Counted from the first letter of the stretch, positions 18,884-27,612 are shown. The stretch: DNA of 64,000 nt from Pseudonocardia alni (GCF_002813375.1 NZ_PHUJ01000002.1:124001-188000), one strand, 5' to 3'. The notes: generated by a model from the sequence alone, not told the origin. A program made the numbers and translations.

Positions 18884-20050
18884 GTGGACCAGAAGAAGAG
18901 CACCATCGCCCTGGCGGTCGGCGCGGTCATCCTCGTCTTCGCCGGCGCCGTGCTGACGATGGGCGTGGGCATGCTGACCATCGTCGCCGGGGGCGCGCTC
19001 CCCGGCGGGGGCTGCGGCGGCGATGGCGGCCTCGGCGGCGGGTCGCAGACGATCGGCGGCACCGACTGGAACGCTGAGCAGACCGACAACGCCGCCACGA
19101 TCGTCAACATCGTCGTCCAGCGCGGCCTCCCGCGCCGGGCCGCGGTCATCGCGATCTCCACCGTGATCGTCGAATCGAGACTGGTCAACGTCAGCCACGG
19201 CGACCGCGACTCCCTGGGCCTCTACCAGCAGCGGCCCTCGCAGGGCTGGGGCTCACCGGAGCAGGTCCTCAACCCCGACTACGCGACCCGGATCTTCCTG
19301 GACCGCCTCATCGCCCTGCCCGGCTGGGCGACCATGCCGCCGGGCACCGCCGCGCAGGCGGTGCAGCGCTCGGCGTTCCCCGACCGCTACGCCCCCCAGG
19401 AAGCACCGGCCGCAGCCCTGGTCGACCGGTTCTGGGTCGGCCCGGACAACCCCGCCCCCGCCGCACCCGGTGCCGCACCGGACGTGCAGCTGGCCTCGAC
19501 CGCGTTCGCCTGCCCCGACCAGGGCGGCGCCGGGGTCCCGCTGGCCCCGTCGAACATCGACCCGACCAAGCTCCCGCCCGGGTTCGTCCCGCCCACCGAC
19601 CCCGCACAGCGCGCCGCGGTCACCTACGCCCTGGCCCAGCTCGGCAAGCCCTACATCTGGGGCGCCAAGGGACCCAACGGCTTCGACTGCTCCGGGCTGA
19701 TGCTCGCCGCCTGGGCCGCCGCAGGCGTCCCGATCCCCGCAGGGACGGTCAACCAGAAGAACGCCGGCACCCCCGCCAGCCCCGCGACCATCGCCCCCGG
19801 CGACCTGGTGTTCATCCCCGGCTCGCTCGGCTCCCCCACCAACCCCCGCCACGTCGGCATGTACGTCGGCAACGGCCTGGTCGTCAACGCCTACGACTCC
19901 AGCACCGGAGTCATCCTGCAGCCGCTCTCGGACTGGGCCGACAAGATCACCCACGTCCGCCACATCGCCGGCCCCGCCGGTGCACCGGCCCCGGCGCCCG
20001 TCCCCGCTGCCCGCGCTGAAACAGCCCTCGCCGAGGCCGCGGGCTCATGA
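18884..20050 (+). CDS. Membrane-anchored bifunctional wall hydrolase with NlpC/P60 domain
   Basis: 388 residues from the GTG at 18884; an upstream GTG at 18845 overlaps the VirB4 gene and is less likely because the hydrophobic anchor starts right after 18884 (KKSTIALAVGAVILVFAGAVLTMGVGML). Residues 65-170 form a helical domain (ATIVNIVVQRGLPRRAAVIAISTVIVESRL, DRDSLGLYQQRPSQGWGS, AAQAVQRSAFP) shared with the protein at 38899. A Pro linker leads to an NlpC/P60 endopeptidase: QLGKPYIWGAKGPNGFDCSGLM (catalytic Cys about 269) and NPRHVGMYVG (His about 323). Such two-domain hydrolases, like VirB1/TcpG/Orf14, open peptidoglycan for the channel. Confidence 0.88.
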   Translation: MDQKKSTIALAVGAVILVFAGAVLTMGVGMLTIVAGGALPGGGCGGDGGLGGGSQTIGGTDWNAEQTDNAATIVNIVVQRGLPRRAAVIAISTVIVESRLVNVSHGDRDSLGLYQQRPSQGWGSPEQVLNPDYATRIFLDRLIALPGWATMPPGTAAQAVQRSAFPDRYAPQEAPAAALVDRFWVGPDNPAPAAPGAAPDVQLASTAFACPDQGGAGVPLAPSNIDPTKLPPGFVPPTDPAQRAAVTYALAQLGKPYIWGAKGPNGFDCSGLMLAAWAAAGVPIPAGTVNQKNAGTPASPATIAPGDLVFIPGSLGSPTNPRHVGMYVGNGLVVNAYDSSTGVILQPLSDWADKITHVRHIAGPAGAPAPAPVPAARAETALAEAAGS

Positions 20051-20099
20051 CCGCCGCCCCTCGCCTGACATCACCAGCAGCCGCTCCCCGGGAGGACCC

Positions 20100-21536
20100 G
20101 TGCTGATCAACCGACGGAAGTTCCTACGTAGCTCAGGGCAGGTCGGTCTCGGTGTCGCCGTGTCCGGCCCGGTCCACGGTCTGCTGAGTCGCGCCACGAC
20201 CGCGGCCCAGCCGGGTGCTGCAGCCGGGTACGGGCCGCTGGTCGACGACCCGAAGGGCATGCTCGCGCTGCCCGAGGGGTTCTCCTACCGGGTGGTCACC
20301 CAGGCCGGGAAGACCCGCCTCTACTCCGACCACGCCTCCCCCGGGATCCACGACGGTGCCGCCGCGTTCCCCGCCCCGGACGGAAACGTGCTCGTGGTGC
20401 TCAACCACGAGGTCCGCGGCGGCCCCGACGACGACGGCGCCGTCCCGCACCTGCGCGGCTACACCTGGCGCGAGGACGCCGGCGGCGGCTGCACCGTCGT
20501 CAAGACCACCCCCGACGGAAAGCTCATCTGGGAGACCGTCGCACTCGCCGGGACCTCCACCAACTGCGCCGGTGGCGTCACCCCCTGGGGCACCTGGCTG
20601 ACCTGCGAAGAGACCGACAACGACGGGCACGGCTACGTCTTCGAGGTCGACCCGGTCGACCTGCAGGCCAACCGAGACCCGCAGCCGATCAAAGCCCTCG
20701 GCCGATTCGTCCACGAGGCCTGCTGCGTCGACCCCGACACCCTCACCATCTACCTCACCGAGGACACCTCCAACCCCTACGGCACCGTCTACCGCTGGAC
20801 CCCACCCACCGGGTTCCGCGGCCGCAGCGGCGCGCTCAAGGCCCTCGACGCGGGCGCCGGGGAGCTCGCCGCGATGGCGGCTGCCGACCGGTCCGGCAAG
20901 GTCGTCGCCGACCTCGACCAGGCCGACACCGTCGGCACCTCCTACACCGTCACGTGGGTGCCGGTCACCGACCGCGACGCAGCCCAGGGCCCGGTGCGCT
21001 CGCTCGACGGGATCACCCGGGCGAAGAAGCTAGAGGGCGCCTGGTGGGCCGACCACGACGGCGCGCCCGGCGCCTACCTGGTCTCCAGCTTCTCCGACTC
21101 CCACCGCGGCCAGATCTGGCACTACGACCCCAAGGCCTCCAGCCTGACCCTGACCACGGTGTTCGCCGTGGAAGCCGACGGCGAGACCGTCGAGGCACCG
21201 GACAACATCGTCGCCGCCCCGTTCGGCGGGCTGATCGTGTCGACCGACGGCGACGGCGACAACCACCTCGCCGGCGCCACCGACGACGGGACCGCCTACC
21301 CCATCGCCCGCAGCCAGATGGGCTCGGAGTTCACCGGCCCCACCTTCTCCCCCGACGGGACAGTGCTGTTCGCCGGGATCCAGCAGCCCGGCACCCTGTT
21401 CGCCATCACCGGCCCGTGGACCGGCCCGTCTACGTCGGGAGGGGACCGGGCACCTGCGCGATCCGAGGGGCCAGAGCGCGGAGCTCAGCCGGACGCCGAC
21501 GAGGACAAGGCGCAGACGGCGGAGGGAGCGCGATGA
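20100..21536 (+). CDS. Tat-exported PhoX-family phosphatase (DUF839)
   Basis: 478 residues from GTG 20100, with ribosome site GGGAGGA. A twin-arginine signal (NRRKFLRSSGQVGLGVAVSG) directs export by the Tat pathway. The body is a PhoX beta-propeller: LPEGFSYRVV, LNHEVRG, STNCAGGVTPWGTWLTCEE, GRFVHEACCVDP, YLTEDTSNPYGTVYRW and CC/EE residues expected to hold Ca/Fe. PhoX enzymes release phosphate from monoesters outside the membrane. Its place between the wall hydrolase and the coupling-protein gene, with TGATG coupling to the latter, shows it belongs to the conjugation operon. Why a phosphatase is needed there is unknown; scavenging phosphate from extracellular DNA or teichoic-type polymers are guesses. 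Confidence 0.88.
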   Translation: MLINRRKFLRSSGQVGLGVAVSGPVHGLLSRATTAAQPGAAAGYGPLVDDPKGMLALPEGFSYRVVTQAGKTRLYSDHASPGIHDGAAAFPAPDGNVLVVLNHEVRGGPDDDGAVPHLRGYTWREDAGGGCTVVKTTPDGKLIWETVALAGTSTNCAGGVTPWGTWLTCEETDNDGHGYVFEVDPVDLQANRDPQPIKALGRFVHEACCVDPDTLTIYLTEDTSNPYGTVYRWTPPTGFRGRSGALKALDAGAGELAAMAAADRSGKVVADLDQADTVGTSYTVTWVPVTDRDAAQGPVRSLDGITRAKKLEGAWWADHDGAPGAYLVSSFSDSHRGQIWHYDPKASSLTLTTVFAVEADGETVEAPDNIVAAPFGGLIVSTDGDGDNHLAGATDDGTAYPIARSQMGSEFTGPTFSPDGTVLFAGIQQPGTLFAITGPWTGPSTSGGDRAPARSEGPERGAQPDADEDKAQTAEGAR

Positions 21537-23416
21537 TCGGCGGCCGCGGCAGCGGCGAGTCCGACACCGACCTGGTCATTGCTGCCGCCGCGATCGCCGC
21601 TGCCGCCACCGCGACCGCCGCGTTCTGGCTACTGCAGCTCGCCTTCTGGATCGCCAGCGGGATCTCAGCCACGGCTACGTGGCCGACGCTGGCCGATCTC
21701 GCGGCGGTCCTCGGACTCCACCTGCTGTCCGACGCCGAGCACGCCACCGCCGTCGACGGTGCGCGCGGCCTGTTCTGGGCCGTCGCGGCCGTCCTGGAGA
21801 CGAGCCTGATCCTGATCCTGGTCGTGGGAGGGCTGGCGTCCTGGCGCCGGTGGGGGCCGACACCAGCAGGGCACGCGACGCGGGCAGAGATCAGGCGCGA
21901 GTTGTCCGTTCAAGCCTGCCGGCGAGCTGCGGAGCGCACCCGGCCGGGACTCACCGCGGTCGAGCGGAGGTCCGCGGTCGCGGAGGACATCGGCATCCCG
22001 CTTCCGAAAGGCCCTGCTGGACACCTCTACGCCCCGTTCGAGAACCCGTCGGGGACGCTCGCCCCGACACAGACTGGGAAGTCACGCCGGTTCTTGGCCC
22101 CGATCTGTCTCGCGGCGCCCGGCGCCCTGCTGTGCAGCACGACAAAGCCGGACCTCCTGATGCTGACCGCGATGGCCCGCTCCCGGCGACAGATGCCCGG
22201 GCCGATCCTGGTGTTCGACGCGACGGGCACGGTTCAGTGGCCGGCCAAGCTGCGCTGGTCGCCCGTGGCGGGGTGCGAACGGTTCGAGGTCGCAGAGCGA
22301 CGAGCGCGCACGATGGTCGAGGCCTCCGCGGTGTTCGTCGAGTCGAGCGGGGGGACGGGCGCCGGCAACGACCGGGTCTTCCGTGAGCGCGCAGTGGGGG
22401 TGCTGGCTGCCTATCTGGTGGCAGCTGCGAAGGGCGGGCACGGGATCGCACGAGTCGTGGGGTGGGGGCTCTCGCGCAGCGATGAGCCGATCGAGCTGCT
22501 CGAGTACGAGTTCCCCGACCGCGCGCGGAATCTCCGAGCGGAGATGTCGATGGTCGCGGAGACCTCCGACGCCGTGTGGATGAGCGTGCGTCGAGTCCTG
22601 GCGCCGTTCCAGGACTCGACGCTCAGCGAGCTGTGCTCGCCTGGGCCTGGGGAGGAGTTCGACGCTCAGCGCTTCATCGGGCTGGGGGGAACGCTGTACC
22701 TCATCGCGGGCCAGCGCGAGGACGGCGCGATCGCACCGGTGCTGACGGCGCTCGCTGAGGAGTGGATCGACGCAGCTCGGTCGATGGCACTGCGTTACCC
22801 CAGCGAACGACTGGATCCACCAGCCACCGTGGTGCTCGACGAGCTGCCTTCGGCGACCCCGGTTCCCGACCTGCCGGCGACGCTGGCTGACTCCGCCGGT
22901 CGTGGAGTTCTGATCCACTGGGCTGCTCAGTCCAAGGCCCAGCTCGACAACACCTTCGGTCGGGACAGAGCAACGATGTTGCTCGACAACTCGGCCCTCA
23001 TGGCGGTGTGGGGCGGCTTGAAGGACGGGTCGACGCTGCAGTGGTTGTCGTCCATCCTGGGCGACCACGAACGCGACCGCGTTCAGTCCCCGACCGGACT
23101 CTTCGGGTCGGGCCGAGGCGCGACTCGCAGCAGGGAGACCGTCCCTACTTTCCGGCCGTCGGCGGTGCGAACAGTCGAGCGGGGAGCGACGATCATCGTT
23201 TTCCGACACTTGCGAGCAATTGTAGGACGTACAATTGACATCTACGATCGAAAGGATGGTGGCCAGTTGCGCGACGATGTCGAGACCGTCCGGTCGGGGC
23301 GCCCTCCGATCGACTCGCGGGGTTACCCATCTCAGAGCGACCAGCTCGTCCGACCCGGGCACAGTAGCGTCGCTCGCTCGGGCATCACTGCAGCTCAGAA
23401 CACTTTCAAGCGATAG
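21533..23416 (+). CDS. virD4: VirD4/TraG-like type IV coupling protein (first)
   Basis: 627 residues from ATG 21533 (ATGA overlap with the phosphatase gene). Two N-terminal membrane segments (VIAAAAIAAAATATAAFWLLQLAFWIA and LFWAVAAVLETSLILILVVGGLA) precede a Walker A APTQTGKS (about 177-184), LLCSTTKPDLLMLT, Walker B ATVVLDELPSATP (about 431-443) and LIHWAAQSKAQLDNTFGRDRATMLLDNSALMAVWGG, the TraM-recognition/TraG part. Coupling proteins bring the relaxase-DNA complex to the channel. It is the last gene of the operon. The final 60 residues are polar and disordered. A second, clearly different coupling protein lies at 29452. Confidence 0.9.
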   Translation: MIGGRGSGESDTDLVIAAAAIAAAATATAAFWLLQLAFWIASGISATATWPTLADLAAVLGLHLLSDAEHATAVDGARGLFWAVAAVLETSLILILVVGGLASWRRWGPTPAGHATRAEIRRELSVQACRRAAERTRPGLTAVERRSAVAEDIGIPLPKGPAGHLYAPFENPSGTLAPTQTGKSRRFLAPICLAAPGALLCSTTKPDLLMLTAMARSRRQMPGPILVFDATGTVQWPAKLRWSPVAGCERFEVAERRARTMVEASAVFVESSGGTGAGNDRVFRERAVGVLAAYLVAAAKGGHGIARVVGWGLSRSDEPIELLEYEFPDRARNLRAEMSMVAETSDAVWMSVRRVLAPFQDSTLSELCSPGPGEEFDAQRFIGLGGTLYLIAGQREDGAIAPVLTALAEEWIDAARSMALRYPSERLDPPATVVLDELPSATPVPDLPATLADSAGRGVLIHWAAQSKAQLDNTFGRDRATMLLDNSALMAVWGGLKDGSTLQWLSSILGDHERDRVQSPTGLFGSGRGATRSRETVPTFRPSAVRTVERGATIIVFRHLRAIVGRTIDIYDRKDGGQLRDDVETVRSGRPPIDSRGYPSQSDQLVRPGHSSVARSGITAAQNTFKR

Positions 23417-23935
23417 CACTAGTGATAGCTAGGACAACAGCACTGACACATGACCTAGCACCTGCGGTCAGCACTGATCACAGGTACACGGTAGTCACTG
23501 ATGCAGCAGAGGCACTGGCAGCAGCATTGACATTAGCCGTACCAACCGTGTCATACATTCCATGACCTACGACGCTTTCCACTGCATCTAGCAACGCAGT
23601 TTTGTTAGCCTGTTAGTGCAGCTCTAAGCGTACCTGTCTGGCTCTGCACAAGTATCCGGGCAAACAACACCGCATCTTTTGCCGCTGCACGGCGCACATG
23701 CCTGCCTGCTTGTTGCCACACCTCCGCACAACGCTCTACGTGCAGCCGCGCACGCCGTCGTCAGCACACGTGCCTGACAGACCGTCAACGCACCTCAGCG
23801 CGACGCAGCAGGCGCAGGCGTGTCGGTCCTTGCTGGACCGCTGATGACCCCGTACACCTATTCCGCTCGCTGCGCGCAGGCCTCCATGAGCAGATGCGTG
23901 CCCGCGGCAGCCTCTAACCGAGCGTGACTTAGGGT
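23417..23935. other. Gene-free repeat-bearing region, candidate oriT/parS/origin
   Basis: About 520 bp without a plausible gene, visibly poorer in G+C than its flanks. It contains loosely repeated CAGCACTGA-type elements (CAGCACTGACAC at 23438, CAGCACTGATCA at 23469, AGTCACTGATGC at 23493, GCAGCATTGACAT at 23521), a repeated CATGACCTA (23449 and 23561) and a hairpin at 23824-23840. It sits between the end of the transfer operon and parA, a typical location for an origin of transfer or a partition site. No relaxase gene is adjacent, so its exact role cannot be decided from sequence. Confidence 0.5.
23824..23840 (+). other. Short perfect hairpin upstream of parA
   Basis: CGGTCC and GGACCG form a 6-bp stem around a TTGCT loop. 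It could be part of a nic/oriT structure, a parS site or a weak terminator of the upstream operon; no T-run follows. Confidence 0.5.
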
Positions 23936-23959
23936 GTGGCGATGTCGACAGGAGAGACG

Positions 23960-24910
23960 ATGGCCAGGCACGCCGAGCAGCTGGCACGAGAAGATGCACT
24001 CTCGCGGACCATCGCACTCGTCAACGACAAGGGCGGGGTCGGTAAGACGACGTTGGCGGTCAACCTAGCGGGGCAGCTGGCCGCCGCAGACTTCACCTGC
24101 CTGCTCGTCGACCTCAACCGCCAGGCCAACGTCGCACGGGATCTCGGCTATCGGGACACCCCGAGCGACGACCACGGTCGCAACCTCTTCGACGCGATCA
24201 CGGGCCGGTCCGCGTTGATGCCGATCCCCGGTGTCCGGCAGGGCCTCGACGTCGCGCCCGGCGGAACCGAGCTCGACGACCTGGTGGCCTGGATGGTGAC
24301 CCGGATGGGCCGCGAGGGTCCATCGGCGAATCTGGCGTTGGCGAACGCCCTCGCTCCGGTCGCGCCCAACTACGACTTCGTGGTCATCGACTCACCACCG
24401 GAGGCGACGTTCCTGGTCGATCTCTGTCTGTATGCCGCTCACTGGATCCTGATTCCGACGCGCAGCGACGGCGCAGGCCTCGACGGCATGGAGAACGTGG
24501 CGAAGCGGTTCAACGTCGCCAAGCAGTACAACTCCGGGCTGAGTCTCCTGGGCGCTGTTCTGTTCGGCACCGGTGTGCGGTCGACCAGCATCCACGACGA
24601 GGTGCGTGCTCAGCTGGAGTCCGCCTTCGGCGGAGACTCCCCGCTGTTCTCCGCGTTCATCCGGTTCAGTGAGAAGACGGCGCAGGACGGTCGACGGCTC
24701 GGGCGTCTCGCGCACGAGCTGGAGGAGGACCTCGCTGCCCAGCCGGCCTGGTGGCAGGAGCTACGGGACGGCAAGCGTGGGTCCCGGATCTCGTCGACCG
24801 CCGCCTCGGTGGCGGGCGACTACCGCGACCTCGCCCTGGAGGTCCTGACCGTTCTCCGCGAGGCCGAGGAAGCCGCGGAGACCATGCCCTCTGCAGAAGG
24901 AGCGCAGTGA
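23960..24910 (+). CDS. parA: ParA-type partition ATPase
   Basis: 316 residues from ATG 23960, chosen because AGGAGAG lies three to five bases upstream; in-frame starts at 23936 and 23942 would add eight or six residues without a good ribosome site. The deviant Walker A (NDKGGVGKTT), LLVDLNRQANVARDLG (A'), FVVIDSPPEA (Walker B) and LIPTRSDGAGLDGMENV are classic ParA. It drives ATP-dependent segregation of a plasmid or excised ICE by patterning on the nucleoid. Its stop overlaps the start of the partner gene, and the upstream gene-free region may contain the centromere-like site. Confidence 0.9.
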   Translation: MARHAEQLAREDALSRTIALVNDKGGVGKTTLAVNLAGQLAAADFTCLLVDLNRQANVARDLGYRDTPSDDHGRNLFDAITGRSALMPIPGVRQGLDVAPGGTELDDLVAWMVTRMGREGPSANLALANALAPVAPNYDFVVIDSPPEATFLVDLCLYAAHWILIPTRSDGAGLDGMENVAKRFNVAKQYNSGLSLLGAVLFGTGVRSTSIHDEVRAQLESAFGGDSPLFSAFIRFSEKTAQDGRRLGRLAHELEEDLAAQPAWWQELRDGKRGSRISSTAASVAGDYRDLALEVLTVLREAEEAAETMPSAEGAQ

Positions 24911-25566
24911 TGAGCTTGAACGACACCTTCGGCAAGTCCGCTCGCAGTCTCGTCTCCCCGGGCCGCCGCCCCGCCGCCCCCTCCACGACGCCGCAGGCGA
25001 CGCCCCGAGAGCCCCAGGCGCCTGCGCCGGAGGCAGCGCCGGCACCCGCGCGCGAGCCCGAGCCGGCCGCTCCGCAGCGCGCCGCCACGGAGCCCGAGCA
25101 GCCCAGCGCGTCCGGGGGCGCCGCGCCGGTTCCCGAGCCTGGAGCCACGGCCGGGGGCACTGACGCCTACTCCGCGGGCGCGGAGGCCACCTCCGGATCG
25201 ATCATCTATGTCTCACCGACCCTGCGCGACACCCTCGACGGTCTCCGCAAGCGTCAGCGCTGCACCAACGCCGATCTGGTCTTCGACGCGGTCGACCGGA
25301 CCCAACAGCAGCTTGCCGACATGGTCGCCCGCCAGCATCGCCAGGACCGTCCGGCGAACAGCTTGTTCGCCGGACGTGCCAGCCGGACCCGCCAGCGTGC
25401 GGCGACTCCGGGCGACCGGACTGTCCCGTTCACCTTCCGAGCGACGGCGGCTGAGCTCGCGGTCATCGACGAGCAGGTCGAGCGCACGGGAGCCAGCTCC
25501 CGCAGCGTGCTGCTCGCTGTCGCGCTGGAGGCCGCGTACGGCCGTGGGCAGCGCCGGAGGCGCTGA
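24910..25566 (+). CDS. Probable ParB-type partner of ParA, C-terminal DNA-binding domain
   Basis: 218 residues from ATG 24910 (TGATG junction with parA, ribosome site AAGGAG). Residues 15-95 are Pro/Ala/Glu-rich and disordered. From residue 96 the protein is folded: IIYVSPTLRDTLDGLRKRQRCTNADLVFDAVDRTQQQL, then VPFTFRATAAELAVIDEQVERTGASSRSVLLAVALEAAYG. Two ribbon-helix-helix-like units can be read in this pattern (beta strand followed by two helices, ending in a Ser-rich turn). Small RHH proteins next to ParA usually bind the partition site and repress the operon. It is not a canonical ParB; homology was not tested. Confidence 0.6.
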   Translation: MSLNDTFGKSARSLVSPGRRPAAPSTTPQATPREPQAPAPEAAPAPAREPEPAAPQRAATEPEQPSASGGAAPVPEPGATAGGTDAYSAGAEATSGSIIYVSPTLRDTLDGLRKRQRCTNADLVFDAVDRTQQQLADMVARQHRQDRPANSLFAGRASRTRQRAATPGDRTVPFTFRATAAELAVIDEQVERTGASSRSVLLAVALEAAYGRGQRRRR

Positions 25567-25595
25567 GCCGTTCAGGGCCACCGGTCCGCGGCGGG

Positions 25596-26462
25596 TCAGT
25601 GGGGGAGCAGGAGGGCTCGATAACCCTCCGCGAGCTCCCCGATGAGGTCGGCGGCCGCGCGGCCCCCGACCGACGCCTGGTGATACTGCTCGAACAGCCG
25701 CCGGAAGTAGTCGACGTCGGCGGGATCGTTGATGTCGGCCGATGCGACCTCCAGCCCCAGCACGACGACGTCGTCGTAGATGTGGAACCCGCCGCCGGTG
25801 AGCGGTTCAGCGACCGGCCGCTGCATCGGCAGGATCCGCAGGTCGACGTGCGGCACCTCGCAAACGGCTCGGAGCGCGTCGAGCTGCTCGGCCATCAGCT
25901 CCGGTGAGCCGAGCTGCACCCGCAGCGAGCCCTCGGTCTGCACGAGCCGGTACCGACGGTTGGGATCGGTCAGCATCGCCTCGAACCTCTTGCGCCGGTC
26001 CGCGACGGCCGGGTGGTCCTGGTCCACCTGCATCGCGAGCGCCGCGTAGGCGGGGGTCTGGAGGAGTCCCAGGACCATCCCGGTCTGGACCGCGTCGACG
26101 CTCTGCGCTTCGCCCTCGATGCGACGCCACCGCTGCTGGGCGTGCAGCGTGTTCCCACGCTGCACGACCAGACGGCGATCGCTGCGGCGCTCCCGCGCTT
26201 CCCGCACCGCGGCCTCGATCTCCGCGGCCTGAGCCGGGGCACCGTAGGCGCGGCACAGGGCCGTCACCACCGCGTCGTCCGGGAACTGTCCGCCCTGCTC
26301 GATCCGGGAGACGTCCTGCTGCGTGATGGGCTTGTCCGACGGCGACAGGAAGGGGTTCGCTGCGCGTGCTGCCTCCGGCTGCGTCAGGCGCACACCGAGC
26401 CGAAGGGTGCGCAGTGCGCTGGCCCAGCTCGGCCGGGTGGCGTCGTCGCGGGAGGCGGGCAT
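25596..26462 (-). CDS. XRE-family regulator with DUF5753 domain
   Basis: 288 residues. The N-terminal helix-turn-helix (about 15-80) reads LRLGVRLTQPEAARAANPFL...ITQQDVSRIEQGGQFPDDAVVTALCRAYG. The C-terminal 190 residues have the DUF5753 (Scr1-type) pattern: ...VQTGMVLGLLQTPAYAALAM, VADRRKRFEAMLTDPNRRYRLVQTEGSLRVQLGSPELMAEQLDAL, HVDLRILPM and YFRRLFEQYHQAS. These regulators are abundant in actinomycetes, usually beside a small partner protein, and control development or mobile elements. It is the last gene of a leftward trio, seven bases after DUF6879, with ribosome site AGGAGC. The trio is divergent from the second conjugation module and may control it. Confidence 0.85.
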   Translation of the reverse strand: MPASRDDATRPSWASALRTLRLGVRLTQPEAARAANPFLSPSDKPITQQDVSRIEQGGQFPDDAVVTALCRAYGAPAQAAEIEAAVREARERRSDRRLVVQRGNTLHAQQRWRRIEGEAQSVDAVQTGMVLGLLQTPAYAALAMQVDQDHPAVADRRKRFEAMLTDPNRRYRLVQTEGSLRVQLGSPELMAEQLDALRAVCEVPHVDLRILPMQRPVAEPLTGGGFHIYDDVVVLGLEVASADINDPADVDYFRRLFEQYHQASVGGRAAADLIGELAEGYRALLLPH

Positions 26463-26469
26463 CGGGCTC

Positions 26470-27027
26470 CTATCGTGTCAGCTGCCGGTGCAGCTCCGGA
26501 TGGCGGTGCCACCACGTCGTCACCGGCTCGGCGACGTCCCAGCACGCCGAGATCTCCCGCCGCGCCTCGCGCACGAGCCGTGGCGCGGACTCCGCGCCCA
26601 GGAACTGGCCGTCGGCGTCGTAGTGCATGCGGGCGAGGTCCCGGTCGTTGATCAGCCAGTAGTCGAAGTCGAGCAGCTGGGGGATGGGGTGCTCGCCGTG
26701 GCGCAGGACGCGCACGTCCTCCCCGGCCTCGACGTTCTGCAGGTATCCGAACTCGATCGAGTACCGCTCGTAGTCGGTCAACGCCGCGGAGAGGATCCGG
26801 ACGCGGCGCCGGACCTGACCGTTCTCGCGCTCCTGGCGCAGATCCTCGATGGTCTCTGCGCGCGCCGCCGACACCGGTGCGGAGGCGCCGGTCTTCCACG
26901 CTTCGAAGTCCCCGCCGTCCGAGCTCACCGCGTAGGCCGGCAGACGTTCCATCCTGGTCAGGGTGTCGCCCGGCTCTGCGTAGCGGGACAGGATGAAGCG
27001 ACCGAGGCTGTCCAGGTACTCGGTCAC
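26470..27027 (-). CDS. DUF6879-family protein
   Basis: 185 residues matching the DUF6879 pattern known from actinomycete XRE/DUF5753 neighbourhoods: RLPAYAVSSDGGDFEAW, VRRRVRILSAALTDYERYSIEFGYLQNVEAGEDVRVL, LLDFDYWLINDRDLARMHYDADGQFLGAE. No catalytic residues are apparent. Family members occur with HTH regulators and are thought to act as antitoxin-like or ligand-sensing partners; this is unproven. The start codon overlaps the stop of the upstream 126-residue gene (ATGA) and the gene is followed by the XRE regulator. Confidence 0.8.
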   Translation of the reverse strand: MTEYLDSLGRFILSRYAEPGDTLTRMERLPAYAVSSDGGDFEAWKTGASAPVSAARAETIEDLRQERENGQVRRRVRILSAALTDYERYSIEFGYLQNVEAGEDVRVLRHGEHPIPQLLDFDYWLINDRDLARMHYDADGQFLGAESAPRLVREARREISACWDVAEPVTTWWHRHPELHRQLTR

Positions 27028-27404
27028 GCGATCACCGCCAGATCCCGTGCCGGGACGGTCCCGAGCTGCTCGTTGCGGGAGACCAGGTCTCCGAAGTGCG
27101 CCAGGACCAGTGGGTCCCGCACGGCGGAGGTGATGACGTAGCGACGGGCGGGGTCGAGCACCTCACCGGCCACGTGCCGGGTCCGGTCGAACAGTGCGTT
27201 GCGCTCGTCGAGGAACCCGGCTGGTAGCCAGCCGACGATGTCGCCGGCCTCGAGGAGGTCGCGGAACACCGCGTGCTCGGCGGCGGTGGCCTGCTTGGAC
27301 ACGACGTACCTCCTCTCCGGGTCGACGTCGAGGTCGTGGACCGACGGGCAGTCCCACTTGTTGGGGCAGTCGTCGGCGGTCGTGATCAAGGTCGTGACCT
27401 TCAT
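27024..27404 (-). CDS. Small hypothetical protein heading the XRE/DUF6879 operon
   Basis: 126 residues from the ATG at 27404, where homologous-looking sequence begins (MKVTTLITTADDCPNKWDCPSVHDLD) and GGGGACC precedes. The frame stays open upstream, but that stretch runs through the divergent promoter and is not protein-like. The first 40 residues carry a Cys-x5-Cys pair followed by RRYVVSKQ, and the sequence then repeats a related phrase, LDPARRYVITSAVRDP, near residue 85. This suggests two related short beta units. It resembles small proteins that accompany DUF6879 genes; no function is known. Confidence 0.7.
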   Translation of the reverse strand: MKVTTLITTADDCPNKWDCPSVHDLDVDPERRYVVSKQATAAEHAVFRDLLEAGDIVGWLPAGFLDERNALFDRTRHVAGEVLDPARRYVITSAVRDPLVLAHFGDLVSRNEQLGTVPARDLAVIA

Positions 27405-27468
27405 ACGGGGTCCCCTCCCGATGCGGCGTGACGGCATCAGTGTGCGGGGCGACGTACCGCAGGTCAAC

Positions 27469-27498
27469 TTGCGTACGCAGACTATCATTGCGTATGCT
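27469..27498 (+). promoter_or_regulatory. Promoter with TTGCGTAYGC operator-like repeats
   Basis: TTGCGT (27469-27474) and TATGCT (27493-27498), 18 bases apart, form a plausible rightward promoter. The element TTGCGTACGC (27469-27478), which contains the perfect palindrome TGCGTACGCA, is repeated as TTGCGTATGC at 27488-27497. Repeats over both promoter boxes, between the XRE operon and the second conjugation module, look like operators for the XRE regulator. Confidence 0.55.
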
Positions 27499-27578
27499 GG
27501 TGGAGACGACGACGGCGGGTCCCCTCCGCCTCGTCTCCCGCCCGGCGCAGCCCCAGCGGGCTGTCCCTCCGAGCGGAC

Positions 27579-27612
27579 GGTCCCGGCAGGTGCAGGCACA
27601 CCTGCCGGGACC
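27579..27612 (+). promoter_or_regulatory. Perfect 14-bp-stem hairpin in a 5' leader
   Basis: GGTCCCGGCAGGTG and CACCTGCCGGGACC pair perfectly around the six-base loop CAGGCA. It lies 80 bp downstream of the putative promoter and 46 bp before the ATG of the first gene of the second module. It may be an attenuator, a transcript-stabilising stem, or an oriT-type hairpin. No T-run follows. Confidence 0.8.
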
